Assembly: GCA_002348385.1 (NCBI GenBank)
Contig: DEBD01000006.1
Span: forward strand, 1 to 61,711
Source: Gammaproteobacteria bacterium UBA2965
Lineage (GTDB): Bacteria > Pseudomonadota > Gammaproteobacteria > Pseudomonadales > Azotimanducaceae
Direction: 5' to 3'
Length of the DNA: 61,711 nt
Under the pieces are notes generated by a model. The model did no database searches, had not been told where the DNA came from, and saw only the letters and a program-made list of their open reading frames with translations. A program made the translations under genes and the position numbers. This document shows positions 8,364 to 16,913 of the stretch, one piece after another; position 1 is the stretch's first letter; each line of letters begins with the position of its first letter.

Positions 8364-8987
8364 CTAGCGCAGAGTGTTGATGTATGCCACTACGTCGTCG
8401 ATCGCCTTGTCATCTGCAAGCACCATGGCCATGGGCTTCATCTGCATGCCGTAGATATCGCTGGCGTCGTAGGCGCGCATACCGTTCTTGAAGTTCTTCA
8501 GCTGAGCGACCATATACCAGTCGCTCTGGCCGGAAAGCCGCGGGCCGCCCAGGGCTTCGAGACCTTCGGCAGCCGGGCCGTGGCAGGCCACGCACAAAGC
8601 ATAAGCCGCCTTGCCCGCCTCTGCATTACCCTGGATCGTGATTGGCGCAGGATCCGCCGGCAACGTGCCGATGTACTCAATGAGGTTCGCCTCCTGCTCG
8701 GGCGTAGCCACCGTCATGGCCATGGGCCGCATCTGCATACCCGGAATGTCGCCCGGGGCGGTTCCTCGGGTACCGGCTTTATACGCGGCAAGCTGGCGGC
8801 GGATGTACCAGGGCTCCTGACCCGCGAGGCGAGGTGCGTTGAGTGCCTGGTTTCCCTCACCGTTGGCGCCGTGGCACGCAACACATATGGCGTAAGCCGC
8901 TTTTCCTGCCGCTACATCAGCAGCAACCCCCTGGCTCAGCAATAGTGAGACAGCCAAAGTCAATATGGCACCGAATGGCACACCCAT
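8364..8987 (-). CDS. Diheme cytochrome c4
   Basis: Periplasmic 207-residue protein with a signal peptide (cleaved near GVAADVAAG) and two homologous heme domains. Each has CVACHG (first Cys at residue 35; second copy about residue 132) and a following axial Met segment (GMQMRPMAM and GMQMKPMAM). The GNAEAGKAAYALC repeat of the N-terminal motif marks the internal duplication typical of c4. It would donate electrons to terminal oxidases. GGAGGA lies about 10 nt before the ATG. Coupled to alr downstream. Confidence 0.93.
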   Translation of the reverse strand: MGVPFGAILTLAVSLLLSQGVAADVAAGKAAYAICVACHGANGEGNQALNAPRLAGQEPWYIRRQLAAYKAGTRGTAPGDIPGMQMRPMAMTVATPEQEANLIEYIGTLPADPAPITIQGNAEAGKAAYALCVACHGPAAEGLEALGGPRLSGQSDWYMVAQLKNFKNGMRAYDASDIYGMQMKPMAMVLADDKAIDDVVAYINTLR

Positions 8988-9034
8988 GGGCGCATTTCCT
9001 CCAAACTAGTTGATTACGACAGGTAGAGCCGACG

Positions 9035-9253
9035 CTAATCTTTTCGCCAGAACGCCAACCATGTGCGCCCTGCAGGCGCTCCACGGCGTTCACCCTGGCG
9101 GCGATCCGACGTCATGCCCTCGCGCCGAGCACGCAGCTCGAACAAACCTTTTGCGCTGCGCCGACGCTCGTCGCTCGCACGGCGATCATTCCCCGATCGC
9201 CGCGACCACTCCGGGGCAAAATCCTGTGCCCCTACACCGGTTTGTGTCTTCAT
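9035..9253 (-). CDS. Small arginine-rich hypothetical protein (RRSGxDRR repeats)
   Basis: 72 residues, strongly basic and acidic, with repeats RRSGNDRRASDERRR and SDRRQGERRG and a WLAFWRKD C-terminus. No signal peptide, membrane segment or known domain. Such short Arg/Asp-rich proteins occur in gammaproteobacteria without assigned function. It lies between the NDUFA9-like gene and cytochrome c4 on the same strand; no clear SD is visible. The protein at 51352-51678 shares the DRR-type motif. Confidence 0.5.
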   Translation of the reverse strand: MKTQTGVGAQDFAPEWSRRSGNDRRASDERRRSAKGLFELRARREGMTSDRRQGERRGAPAGRTWLAFWRKD

Positions 9254-9483
9254 CCGTTTAAGTTACCGGTTACGAGCCGCTGACTATAGCGGCACGAAAC
9301 GAGAAAACAAGCCGCGCTAATGGGCCCGCAAAGGATCCAATTGCACAGCCGGCTTGCTGCTCGCACTGCCCCAGGGCGCGCAGCCGCCAGTGTCGCATTC
9401 CTGCATGCATCCGATTTCGTCGCCAAAGCCGAAAAATCACTAAATGTACCAAGGCGCGATGTGCAGGCGGATTATCCGGTGGC

Positions 9484-10386
9484 TCAAGTAGACGACAAGC
9501 AATTGGTCAACATCTCGTCCAGGCTGGTGAGAGTCACGCCCAAAAGTTGCGCGGAAGCGGTGGGGTCAATGGCATCATCGTGATCCAGCACTCCGAGCAT
9601 GGCCCGGGTTACCGGCGGCGGTGTAGCAAGCCGCTCCAGCAACCAGGCCAACGCCAGGCCCCAACCCAGCGGCAACGAGATCAACCACGTGTTGCGACCC
9701 AGCACCCGTGCGGCGCGCAGCGTCAGTGCGGCACGCGTCAGGCTTTCAGGGCCCGCAAGATCCAGCGTGCCGGCCACCGGCTCGGAAGTCTCCAGGCTCG
9801 CCACGATAGCGTCGATGAGGTCGCCGGCGTACAAAGGCTGTTCCAGGCTCGTAGCCCTGAACAACAGGTTCAGCCGGCTGCGCGCACGCTTGGCCAGCGC
9901 GGCGCTCGCGTAGTCCCCTTCGCCCAGCACCATGGGTACCCGCAGCACCCGTGTAGGCGGCGCCCCTTCGAGAAGGATCTGCTCGGCGTTGCCCTTGGAG
10001 GCCAAGCAGGCGTTTGCCGATTCCGGTATGGCGCCGAGAATGCTCAGATACACCAGGCGCTCCACCCCCGCAGCACTGGCGGCCTGGGCCAACACGCGGC
10101 AGGTTTCTTCGTGAGCCTGTCGATAAGCGCCCGCCCCGGGCTCCTTGATGATCCCCACCAGGTGCACCACGGCGCCGGCCCCATCCAGCGCCTCGATCAT
10201 CGCCTGGTCATCCAGGTAGTCGACCACCATCACTTCCACCTCGCCCGCTTCGGGCAGGGCTCGAATGCGCTCTGCTGCGGACGGCGAGCGTACCAATGCC
10301 CGGACCCGCCATCGGCCCGACACCGCCCCCAGCAGGCGCCGGCCCAGATTGCCGTTTGCACCCGTAATGACCAATGTACCGCGCAC
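9484..10386 (-). CDS. NDUFA9-like atypical SDR (NAD(P)-binding epimerase-type)
   Basis: 300 residues with the Rossmann glycine motif ITGANGNLGRRLL at the N-terminus, VVHLVGI and VERLVYLSILGA blocks. The catalytic YxxxK is replaced by ACLASKGNAE. This matches the atypical SDR5 group related to complex I subunit NDUFA9 and ubiquinone-associated proteins, probably binding NAD(P)H without classical dehydrogenase activity. Two hydrophobic stretches near residues 235-250 could associate with membrane. GTG start; divergent from the phosphatidyltransferase gene. Confidence 0.82.
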   Translation of the reverse strand: MRGTLVITGANGNLGRRLLGAVSGRWRVRALVRSPSAAERIRALPEAGEVEVMVVDYLDDQAMIEALDGAGAVVHLVGIIKEPGAGAYRQAHEETCRVLAQAASAAGVERLVYLSILGAIPESANACLASKGNAEQILLEGAPPTRVLRVPMVLGEGDYASAALAKRARSRLNLLFRATSLEQPLYAGDLIDAIVASLETSEPVAGTLDLAGPESLTRAALTLRAARVLGRNTWLISLPLGWGLALAWLLERLATPPPVTRAMLGVLDHDDAIDPTASAQLLGVTLTSLDEMLTNCLSST

Positions 10387-10480
10387 TGCTTCTGCTTATG
10401 ACTTCCGCCGTTGATACAACACAGCATTGTGCGGCCGCGGGCCGGTCGCGGACAAGTCGGCGCTCGGTTACATTGAGCAG

Positions 10481-11026
10481 ATGGCTGCCTCACCCGCTTT
10501 CCAGCGCTGGGCCAACGCGCTGACCCTGCTTCGTCTGCTTAGCATGTTGCCGTGCGCGTGGGCCGTGGTCGCATCGAATTGGGCCGTCGCCGCTGCACTG
10601 TTTGTCCTGGCGGTAGTCACCGATCTGGCAGACGGCCCTGTGGCCAGACGGGCCGATACCCCAAGCGCGCTGGGCGGCCTGTTCGATCATGGCACCGACG
10701 CGCTGTTTGTAGTGGTGCTTCTCTTCGCCCTGAACTCACACGCGTACATCCCCTGGGTTCTACCCGGTTTGGTAGCCATTGCGTTCGCCCAGTACGTTTG
10801 GGACTCCCGCGCCCACTCTGCCAAACCGCTGCGCGCAAGCTGGCTGGGCCGATGCAATGGGGTTGCCTACTTTGTGCTGGTGGGCATCCCGGTCATACGC
10901 AATGCCCTGAGCCTGCAATGGCCCGACGATCTGCTCATCACCATCCTGGCGTGGACACTGGTCGCGACCACCTTGGCATCCATCGTCAATCGATGGCTGT
11001 CCTACCGGCATACCCAGACACCCTGA
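10481..11026 (+). CDS. CDP-alcohol phosphatidyltransferase family membrane protein
   Basis: 181 residues from the ATG at 10481, with about five membrane spans. The complete family signature D-x2-DG-x2-AR-x8-G-x3-D-x3-D is present (from DLADGPVARR to DHGTD), binding Mg2+ and the CDP-alcohol. It would transfer a phosphatidyl group to an alcohol such as glycerol-3-phosphate or inositol; the exact substrate cannot be told. A TTG at 10427 would add 18 residues but has no better ribosome site. Confidence 0.88.
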   Translation: MAASPAFQRWANALTLLRLLSMLPCAWAVVASNWAVAAALFVLAVVTDLADGPVARRADTPSALGGLFDHGTDALFVVVLLFALNSHAYIPWVLPGLVAIAFAQYVWDSRAHSAKPLRASWLGRCNGVAYFVLVGIPVIRNALSLQWPDDLLITILAWTLVATTLASIVNRWLSYRHTQTP

Positions 11027-11097
11027 CTCAATCGGCGCGGAAGAAACCGCGCGCCAATACAGTACACTGTGGCAAAACCATAGTGACGGAGATGCAC

Positions 11098-12144
11098 ATG
11101 CGAATTTCCATGCTCTTGAGCTACGCGGGCGATTTCAAGGAAGCCGCCCGCGAGGTGGCCGAACTGGAGCGTGCCGGCCTGGACCTGGTCTGGGTACCCG
11201 AGGCTTACTCCTTCGATGCGCCCAGCGCCATGGGCTATCTGGCCGCACGTACGGAGCGCGTGGTGATCGCGTCCGGCATTCTGCCTATCTATTCGCGCAC
11301 ACCCACCCTACTGGCCATGACCGCCGCCGGCATCGACAACCTGTCCGACGGCCGCTGCATGCTGGGATTGGGCGCATCGGGCCCTCAAGTCATCGAGGGT
11401 TTCCACGGCGTTCCCTACACTGCGCCGGTGGGCCGTATTCGCGAGATCATCGAAATCTGCCGGCAGGTGTGGCGGCGCGAACGAGTCACCCACGACGGCG
11501 ATCACTACCAGATTCCGCTGCCCCAGAACCAGGGTACCGGGCTTGGCAAGCCGCTCAAGCTCATCAACCATCCGGTCCGTGAGGAAATCCCCATCGCGGT
11601 GGCCTCGCTGGGCGAGAAAAGCGTCGCCATGACCGCTGAGCTCGCCGACGCCTGGCTGCCAGCCTTCTATAGCGCAGATGCAGCGGATGCGGTGTGGGGG
11701 GAAGCTCTGCGCGCCGGGGCCGCCAAGCGCGACCCGAACCGCGCGCCGTTGGAAGTATTCGCCGGGGGCGGTGTGGGCATTGGTACTGGACTGGAGCACC
11801 TGCGCAACCGAGGCAGAGCCGGGGCGGCTCTATATATAGGCGGAATGGGCGCACGCCAGAAGAACTTCTACAACGACATATTCAGCAAATCGGGTTATGC
11901 GGCCGAAGCCAAGCGCATTCAGGAACTCTATCTGGCGGGCGACAAGAAGGCGGCGGAAGCGGCCATTCCGGACAGCTACCTGGAGAAAAACTCCCTGATC
12001 GGGGAGGAGGGGTTCGTGCGCGACCGGCTGCATGCCCTGCGCGAATCCGGGGTGACCTCCCTGAACGTCGGCTTCGTGGGAGACACCACGGCCGAACGGG
12101 TGAAGACCTGCGAGAAGCTCCGCGAGATCGTCGACGACCTTTAG
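11098..12144 (+). CDS. LLM-class F420/FMN-dependent oxidoreductase
   Basis: 348-residue luciferase-like TIM-barrel protein. It begins MRISMLLSYAGDF and has ERAGLDLVWVPEAYSFDA, RTERVVIASGILPIYSRTP and DGRCMLGLGASGPQVIEGFHG, as in F420-dependent oxidoreductases of the methylene-H4MPT-reductase-like type. GGAG (before ATG 11092) is correctly spaced for the ATG at 11098. The open frame upstream to 10552 overlaps the preceding gene in another frame and is not coding. Cofactor could be F420 or FMN; substrate unknown. Confidence 0.88.
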   Translation: MRISMLLSYAGDFKEAAREVAELERAGLDLVWVPEAYSFDAPSAMGYLAARTERVVIASGILPIYSRTPTLLAMTAAGIDNLSDGRCMLGLGASGPQVIEGFHGVPYTAPVGRIREIIEICRQVWRRERVTHDGDHYQIPLPQNQGTGLGKPLKLINHPVREEIPIAVASLGEKSVAMTAELADAWLPAFYSADAADAVWGEALRAGAAKRDPNRAPLEVFAGGGVGIGTGLEHLRNRGRAGAALYIGGMGARQKNFYNDIFSKSGYAAEAKRIQELYLAGDKKAAEAAIPDSYLEKNSLIGEEGFVRDRLHALRESGVTSLNVGFVGDTTAERVKTCEKLREIVDDL

Positions 12145-12211
12145 CGCTGCCGACGAATAGGAACTCTCAACACGTATGAGGTTCTAAAAAAGCGAATCAG
12201 GAAGGCGCGTC

Positions 12212-12748
12212 ATGCATCAAACCGCCATCGCAGTCGTCACTTCAGTTCTAGTGTGTTCAAGCCCTCTCGCAGGGGCCAAGTCCGCCACGCTGTTCGGCAT
12301 CTGGCAGCTCAACAACGAGCTGACCGCCGAGGTCCAAGACACCCGCAGCGGACCGGACTTTTCCGCCACCAACGTGCAAACGACGGTGTCTGTAGGCGGC
12401 ATTCCCCTACCCACCGGGAGGACCCGCTCGCAGGGCGAATACTCGAGCATCCCGAGCCGCGACCCGGACGTGTTGCGTTGCGCCGTGCTAACCATCGAGC
12501 CGTTGGCCGACGACGTGCTCCTCACCTACCAGGGCGTGGGCAGCGAAACGCTGAAAAAGGGCAACGTGCAGGGCACCCGCACCTCGTGGTCCAAGCGCAA
12601 GCTCACCACCCGCTATGCCACCACCTCGCGAAAGGTCAGCCGTACCTTCGAAGTGCAGTCAGACGGCCGACTGCTGGTGACCGTGAAGCTCAATCCGAAC
12701 CGCGCTAAAGCCGCCGTGCACAAACGAATCTTCGACCCGGTGGAATAG
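12212..12748 (+). CDS. Secreted hypothetical protein
   Basis: 178 residues with an N-terminal signal peptide (VTSVLVCSSPLAGA) and a mature region beginning TLFGIWQLNNEL, a pattern seen in lipocalin-like or beta-rich periplasmic proteins of unknown role. AGGAAGG lies 8 nt before the ATG. No catalytic motif is recognisable. Lone gene with a 350-nt gap downstream. Confidence 0.7.
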   Translation: MHQTAIAVVTSVLVCSSPLAGAKSATLFGIWQLNNELTAEVQDTRSGPDFSATNVQTTVSVGGIPLPTGRTRSQGEYSSIPSRDPDVLRCAVLTIEPLADDVLLTYQGVGSETLKKGNVQGTRTSWSKRKLTTRYATTSRKVSRTFEVQSDGRLLVTVKLNPNRAKAAVHKRIFDPVE

Positions 12749-13098
12749 CGCTCACGCGCGACGCGTTCAGTTGCGAGTGGCTGCTGCCGCTCCCTATAAG
12801 CGTCCCACGCGCAGGCCGCCCAGAGCCAAAGGCAACTGCGCCAGCGGGTAGCCCTGAACCAACGCATGCGCGCCTGCTCGAGGCGCCACCAACAGCAACG
12901 CATGAGCATCTTTACGGGTGAGGTTTGCCGCGCTCTTGACGGCGCGCTCGCCTCACAGATCGGCGTAGGGAAAGCTTGGAATATCCGGCATGTGTATGCC
13001 GGCGCAGATCACACACCCACCCTGTTTCACACAATTCCGGGGCTTTACAGCGGGGAACGAATTGGCCCTAATTGGCAGTGTTGATGTGGAGGACAAAC
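12749..13098. other. 350-bp gap without an intact gene
   Basis: No complete gene is apparent. On the minus strand between about 12797 and 12952, a frame free of stops for 52 codons ends with a protein-like segment (LVQGYPLAQLPLALGGLRVGRL region) and could be the tail of a decayed gene, but it lacks a start. An SD for the next gene (GGAGG, 13088-13092) ends the gap. Confidence 0.3.
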
Positions 13099-13539
13099 AT
13101 GGGGCGCATGACATTGAGCGCAGCGATGCTCCTGCTGCTGGCGGGTTGCGAAGAACCGTTCATCGTGTTCCCAGGTGGCGAGCTCAGCGGCGAGCAAAGC
13201 GCGGTGCCAGAAGATTGGTCTCAGCTCGTCTCCATAGATACCGTGCAGCTGGAGACTCGGATGGACGATCCCTACTCCGTCAACATCTGGGCCGCGGGTG
13301 CAGGCAAAGACCTGTACGTGGCTACCGGCGAAGACGGCACCAACTGGACCAAACACATCGCAGATGATCCTGCAGTGCGCCTGCGGTCATACTCCAACGT
13401 CTACGCACTCAGTGCCAGACTGGTCGAAGAACCCGCCGAGCGGGCCCGCGCGGCACAGGCTTTCGTGGGCAAATACGATCTGGAGGTCGACGACAATTGG
13501 GTGCTGGAGGGAATGATCTTCCGCCTGGATCGCCGCTGA
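13099..13539 (+). CDS. Putative lipoprotein of unknown function
   Basis: 146 residues. The signal ends in a lipobox LLAGC (Cys17), so the mature protein should be lipidated. The rest is acidic with a DLYVATGEDGTNWTKHIADDP block and no recognised domain. GGAGG 7 nt before the ATG at 13099 sets the start; the longer frame from 13072 is unlikely. The next gene starts 5 nt after its stop, so the two are probably one operon. Confidence 0.78.
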   Translation: MGRMTLSAAMLLLLAGCEEPFIVFPGGELSGEQSAVPEDWSQLVSIDTVQLETRMDDPYSVNIWAAGAGKDLYVATGEDGTNWTKHIADDPAVRLRSYSNVYALSARLVEEPAERARAAQAFVGKYDLEVDDNWVLEGMIFRLDRR

Positions 13540-13544
13540 GCCCA

Positions 13545-14828
13545 ATGAAGTTCAGCCCCGGCACCGCCATCGCTGTGATTATGGCGAACATGATCGGTAC
13601 CGGCGTGTTCACCAGTCTCGGCTTCCAGCTTCAGGACATCCAATCGCCATTCGTGCTCATCATGCTCTGGGTCGTGGGCGGGATCACCGCCCTGTGCGGC
13701 GCGCTCAGCTACGCCGAGCTTGGCGCCGCGCTGCCCCGATCCGGCGGTGAGTACAACTTTCTGTCGCAGATCTATCATCCCGGCGCGGGATTCATCGCAG
13801 GTTGGATATCGGCCACCATCGGATTTGCCGCGCCGAGCGCACTGGCCGCCATCACTTTCGGCACCTACCTCGCCAGCGTGTTTCCAGACCTGTCAGCAAC
13901 CTGGCTGGCCGGTGCCCTGATCATGCTGCTTGCCGTGGCTCACGGCGGCAGCCACCGGAGCAGTTCGCTGGTGCAGCGCGCGTTTACCGCCCTGAAGGTG
14001 CTGCTGATACTGGGTTTCTGCGCCCTAGCCGCGGGTTTCGCTCCGGAGCCTCAGCCCATTTCATTCGTGCCCCAGGCCGGCGACGGCGCCGTGTTGATCT
14101 CGGGAGCATTTGCGGTCGCGCTGATCTACGTAAGCTACGCCTTCACGGGCTGGAACGCGGCCACCTATCTGACGGGGGAGCTTGAGCGCCCGCAACAGAC
14201 CTTGTCCGCCGTACTACTTGTCGGCACTGCGGGGGTCACCTTGTTATACGTGCTGCTCAACGCAACCTTTCTATGGGTGGCACCCATCAGCGCGATGGAA
14301 GGAAAACTTGAAGTGGGCTACATCGCGGCACAGCAAGCGTTCGGGGCTAGGGGTGGTGCGGTGATGGGCGTGCTGCTAGCGCTTCTGCTGGTATCCACGG
14401 TAAGCGCCATGATCATGGCGGGGCCCAGGGTGCTACAGGTGATGGGCGAAGACTACGGCGTCTTCCGGCTGCTGGCACGAACCAACGACGACGGCATACC
14501 CACCACAGCAATCTACGCTCAGTCGGCGCTTGCGCTCTTTTTCGTCTTGTCCGCATCTTTCGAGCGAATCCTGTTGTTCACTGGATTCACACTGAGTGTT
14601 AGTGCGTTTGTCACCGTTCTGGGGCTTTTCGTGCTCAGGGTCAGGCAGCCAGATCTGGCACGGCCTTATCGAGTGCTCGGCTACCCGTTCACACCCCTGG
14701 TATTCCTGTTGGTTACCGGCTGGACCATGACCTTCATCCTGCTGCAGCGGCCGGTGGAGGGATTATGGGGAATTGCGATCATCGCCGCGGGCGGCGTGTT
14801 CTACGCGCTCAGCAATCGAAGGCGCTGA
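13545..14828 (+). CDS. APC-family amino acid permease
   Basis: 427-residue inner-membrane protein with about 12 spans. It opens with IAVIMANMIGTGVFTSLGFQ, the conserved unwound-helix GxG motif of APC transporters, and has LSYAELGAALPRSGGEYNFL in helix 3. Likely an amino-acid or polyamine uniporter/symporter. Start at ATG 13545, 5 nt after the lipoprotein stop. Convergent with the acyl-CoA synthetase, 3 nt apart. Confidence 0.9.
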   Translation: MKFSPGTAIAVIMANMIGTGVFTSLGFQLQDIQSPFVLIMLWVVGGITALCGALSYAELGAALPRSGGEYNFLSQIYHPGAGFIAGWISATIGFAAPSALAAITFGTYLASVFPDLSATWLAGALIMLLAVAHGGSHRSSSLVQRAFTALKVLLILGFCALAAGFAPEPQPISFVPQAGDGAVLISGAFAVALIYVSYAFTGWNAATYLTGELERPQQTLSAVLLVGTAGVTLLYVLLNATFLWVAPISAMEGKLEVGYIAAQQAFGARGGAVMGVLLALLLVSTVSAMIMAGPRVLQVMGEDYGVFRLLARTNDDGIPTTAIYAQSALALFFVLSASFERILLFTGFTLSVSAFVTVLGLFVLRVRQPDLARPYRVLGYPFTPLVFLLVTGWTMTFILLQRPVEGLWGIAIIAAGGVFYALSNRRR

Positions 14829-14831
14829 GGT

Positions 14832-16373
14832 TCAGCTTCCGCTCACACGGCGCTCATGCCCTTCCCAGAATGGCTCACGCAGGTCTTTGCGCTTGATCTT
14901 GCCCACAGGACTCTTGGGCAGAGGCTCCACGGTCAGCGTCACCGATCCCGGCTTCTTGTAGCTGCCCAGCTGATCCGACACCAGGTCGATCAGCTCCTGA
15001 GCATCCACCTGATCGGTATCTTCAACCACGCACACCGCGTGTGGCGACTCGCCCCATTTCTCGTGGGGCACGCCGAACACGGCGACCTCCACCACGCCGG
15101 GGTGGCTGGCGATCACATTCTCCAGCTCGGCGGGCCAGATGTTGAAGCCGCCAGAAATGATCATGTCATCGGCCCGGTCCACGACGTACAGATAGCCGTT
15201 GGCATCTAGTCTGCCAAGGTCCCCCGTTTTGACCCAACCATTCACAATGCGCTCTGCGGTGGCCTCAGGGTTATCCCAGAACTCGGTCATCTGGCCATCG
15301 GAGCGCGCAACAATCTCCCCTACCTCGCCAGCAGGTAACGGCTGATCCTCCTCATCCCAGATTTCTACCTCGGCAAACGGCAGCGCCAGTCCGCAAGCGC
15401 GCAGCGGCGTCGATCCGGGCACGTCGGCGAACCACTGACGCGGCCCCATCATGGCGATGGGTAGTACTTCGGTCTGCCCGTAGCCCTGGTAGAGCACATC
15501 ACCAAATACCTCCCGGGCGGCGAGTGCCGTGGCGTCCTGGATGGGTGCCGCACCGATCAGCAGGCACTTCAGAGCGCTGAAGTCTCGACCCCGGGCGGTG
15601 TTGTCGTGCACCAGGGCATTCATCATGGTAGGCACCATAAACCCGTAGCCGATACCTTCGCGTTCCATGACATCCAGCGTCTCGCCGGTTTCGAAGTGAT
15701 CCAGCATCACGTTGCAGCCGCCGGCAAGCCAGGTGGGCAGATACTGGTAGCCGGACCCGTGGGAAATCGGACCAAGGTGCATGCACTTGTCGCCTGGCTC
15801 TACTGCGGGAAACGTGTAAAACCAGTCCCGGCCCGCGTCGAGCCAGGCCTTGTTAGTGTAGGCCACCCCTTTTGAAAGCCCGGTGGTGCCGCCGGTGTGG
15901 CGAATGATGAAATAATCGTCGTCGCGAATTTCGAGCCCCGGATCCTCATCGGACTGTTCCGCCAGCCAGCCCTCATATTCGCCGTCTCTGATCAGTACGT
16001 GTTCCAGTTGGGGCAACCGCTGCACCAGATCCTCCACTTCGTGAGCGTGGTCTTCGCTCACCACCAGCGCCCTGCACCCGGTATGACTCAGCATGTGCTC
16101 ATGAGCTTCGATCCCGTTGCGCGGATACAACGGTACGCGCACCAGGTTGGCGATGGCCGCCGCGCCGAATAGGTCGGCGGCCTCCACGCAGTTGCCTTCC
16201 AGCACGCCGATCCGCTCCCCCGGCGCGAGCTTCAGGGAGCGAAGCCCATTGGCAAGGCACAGCGAACGCTGCCAGGACTGGGCAAACGTCAATCGACGGG
16301 TTCCGTGGACTACCGCTTCCAGATCCGCGTAGTGGGACGCCGCGCGCGCCATGAGCGTGTGTACGCTAGGCAT
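14832..16373 (-). CDS. AMP-dependent acyl-CoA synthetase
   Basis: 513 residues of the ANL adenylate-forming superfamily. The phosphate-binding loop HTGGTTGLSKG, YGQTE, KTGDLGRLDANGYL, the hinge DDMIISGGFNIWPAELE and the catalytic Lys in SPVGKIKRKDLR are all present. It activates a carboxylic acid, probably a medium/long-chain or aromatic acid, to its CoA thioester. GGAGGA 7 nt before the ATG at 16373 fixes the start; the 15 residues upstream in frame are not needed. Substrate not assignable. Confidence 0.9.
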   Translation of the reverse strand: MPSVHTLMARAASHYADLEAVVHGTRRLTFAQSWQRSLCLANGLRSLKLAPGERIGVLEGNCVEAADLFGAAAIANLVRVPLYPRNGIEAHEHMLSHTGCRALVVSEDHAHEVEDLVQRLPQLEHVLIRDGEYEGWLAEQSDEDPGLEIRDDDYFIIRHTGGTTGLSKGVAYTNKAWLDAGRDWFYTFPAVEPGDKCMHLGPISHGSGYQYLPTWLAGGCNVMLDHFETGETLDVMEREGIGYGFMVPTMMNALVHDNTARGRDFSALKCLLIGAAPIQDATALAAREVFGDVLYQGYGQTEVLPIAMMGPRQWFADVPGSTPLRACGLALPFAEVEIWDEEDQPLPAGEVGEIVARSDGQMTEFWDNPEATAERIVNGWVKTGDLGRLDANGYLYVVDRADDMIISGGFNIWPAELENVIASHPGVVEVAVFGVPHEKWGESPHAVCVVEDTDQVDAQELIDLVSDQLGSYKKPGSVTLTVEPLPKSPVGKIKRKDLREPFWEGHERRVSGS

Positions 16374-16532
16374 GTGTGATTCCTCCCACGCCATTGTAGC
16401 CATGCACGCACGCGGCAAGCCAATTCCATACGACCGTCAGACCATACGAAATTTTCGTGTGCGGCCCGATTTTGTGACATGATCACACGCTTAAGGCTTC
16501 TCCGAGATGAGACAGTTGGAACCCCGACGCTT

Positions 16533-16913
16533 ATGAGCAACGACCAACCCTATCTCAAGCGCCTAGAGGAGCAGGCTTGCGAGCTACTGCTGCGCTCCCC
16601 GCGACTAAGCGTTTCGCAGGTTCTGGAACTGCTGGACATCAGCGACAGCGAGTTTCGCCAGATGCTCAAAGGCAACACCGAGATCGCCACGCTCCTCGAG
16701 CAACGCAAGGACGGATGCCTGGCCACCACCCCGGTTGAGTCCAAGGAATGTCCGGTCTGTCATGACTGGTTCGTACCGTACGCTTCCGCCCGCTACTGCT
16801 CGGACGCTTGCGCGCAAACGGCCCACTTGCGCACCAGCCCGGATGCGGCGCGACGGCTGCGAGCGAAGTACCGGGCCCACCAGACCACCAAGGCGCGCGC
16901 AAAGTCTGAGTGA
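16533..16913 (+). CDS. Small protein with a treble-clef-like zinc site
   Basis: 126 residues from the ATG at 16533. The N-terminal half is helical and HTH-like (SPRLSVSQVLELLDISDSEFRQML). The second half has CPVCHDWF and a CSDAC pair 17-18 residues later, fitting a four-Cys zinc site. The C-terminus is basic, so nucleic-acid binding is plausible. It overlaps the next gene by GTGA. No named family recognised. Confidence 0.72.
   Translation: MSNDQPYLKRLEEQACELLLRSPRLSVSQVLELLDISDSEFRQMLKGNTEIATLLEQRKDGCLATTPVESKECPVCHDWFVPYASARYCSDACAQTAHLRTSPDAARRLRAKYRAHQTTKARAKSE

Noticed and set aside
10552..11097. Long open frame continuing upstream of the LLM oxidoreductase
   Set aside because: It is the shadow of the phosphatidyltransferase gene in another frame; the LLM start at 11098 has a ribosome site.
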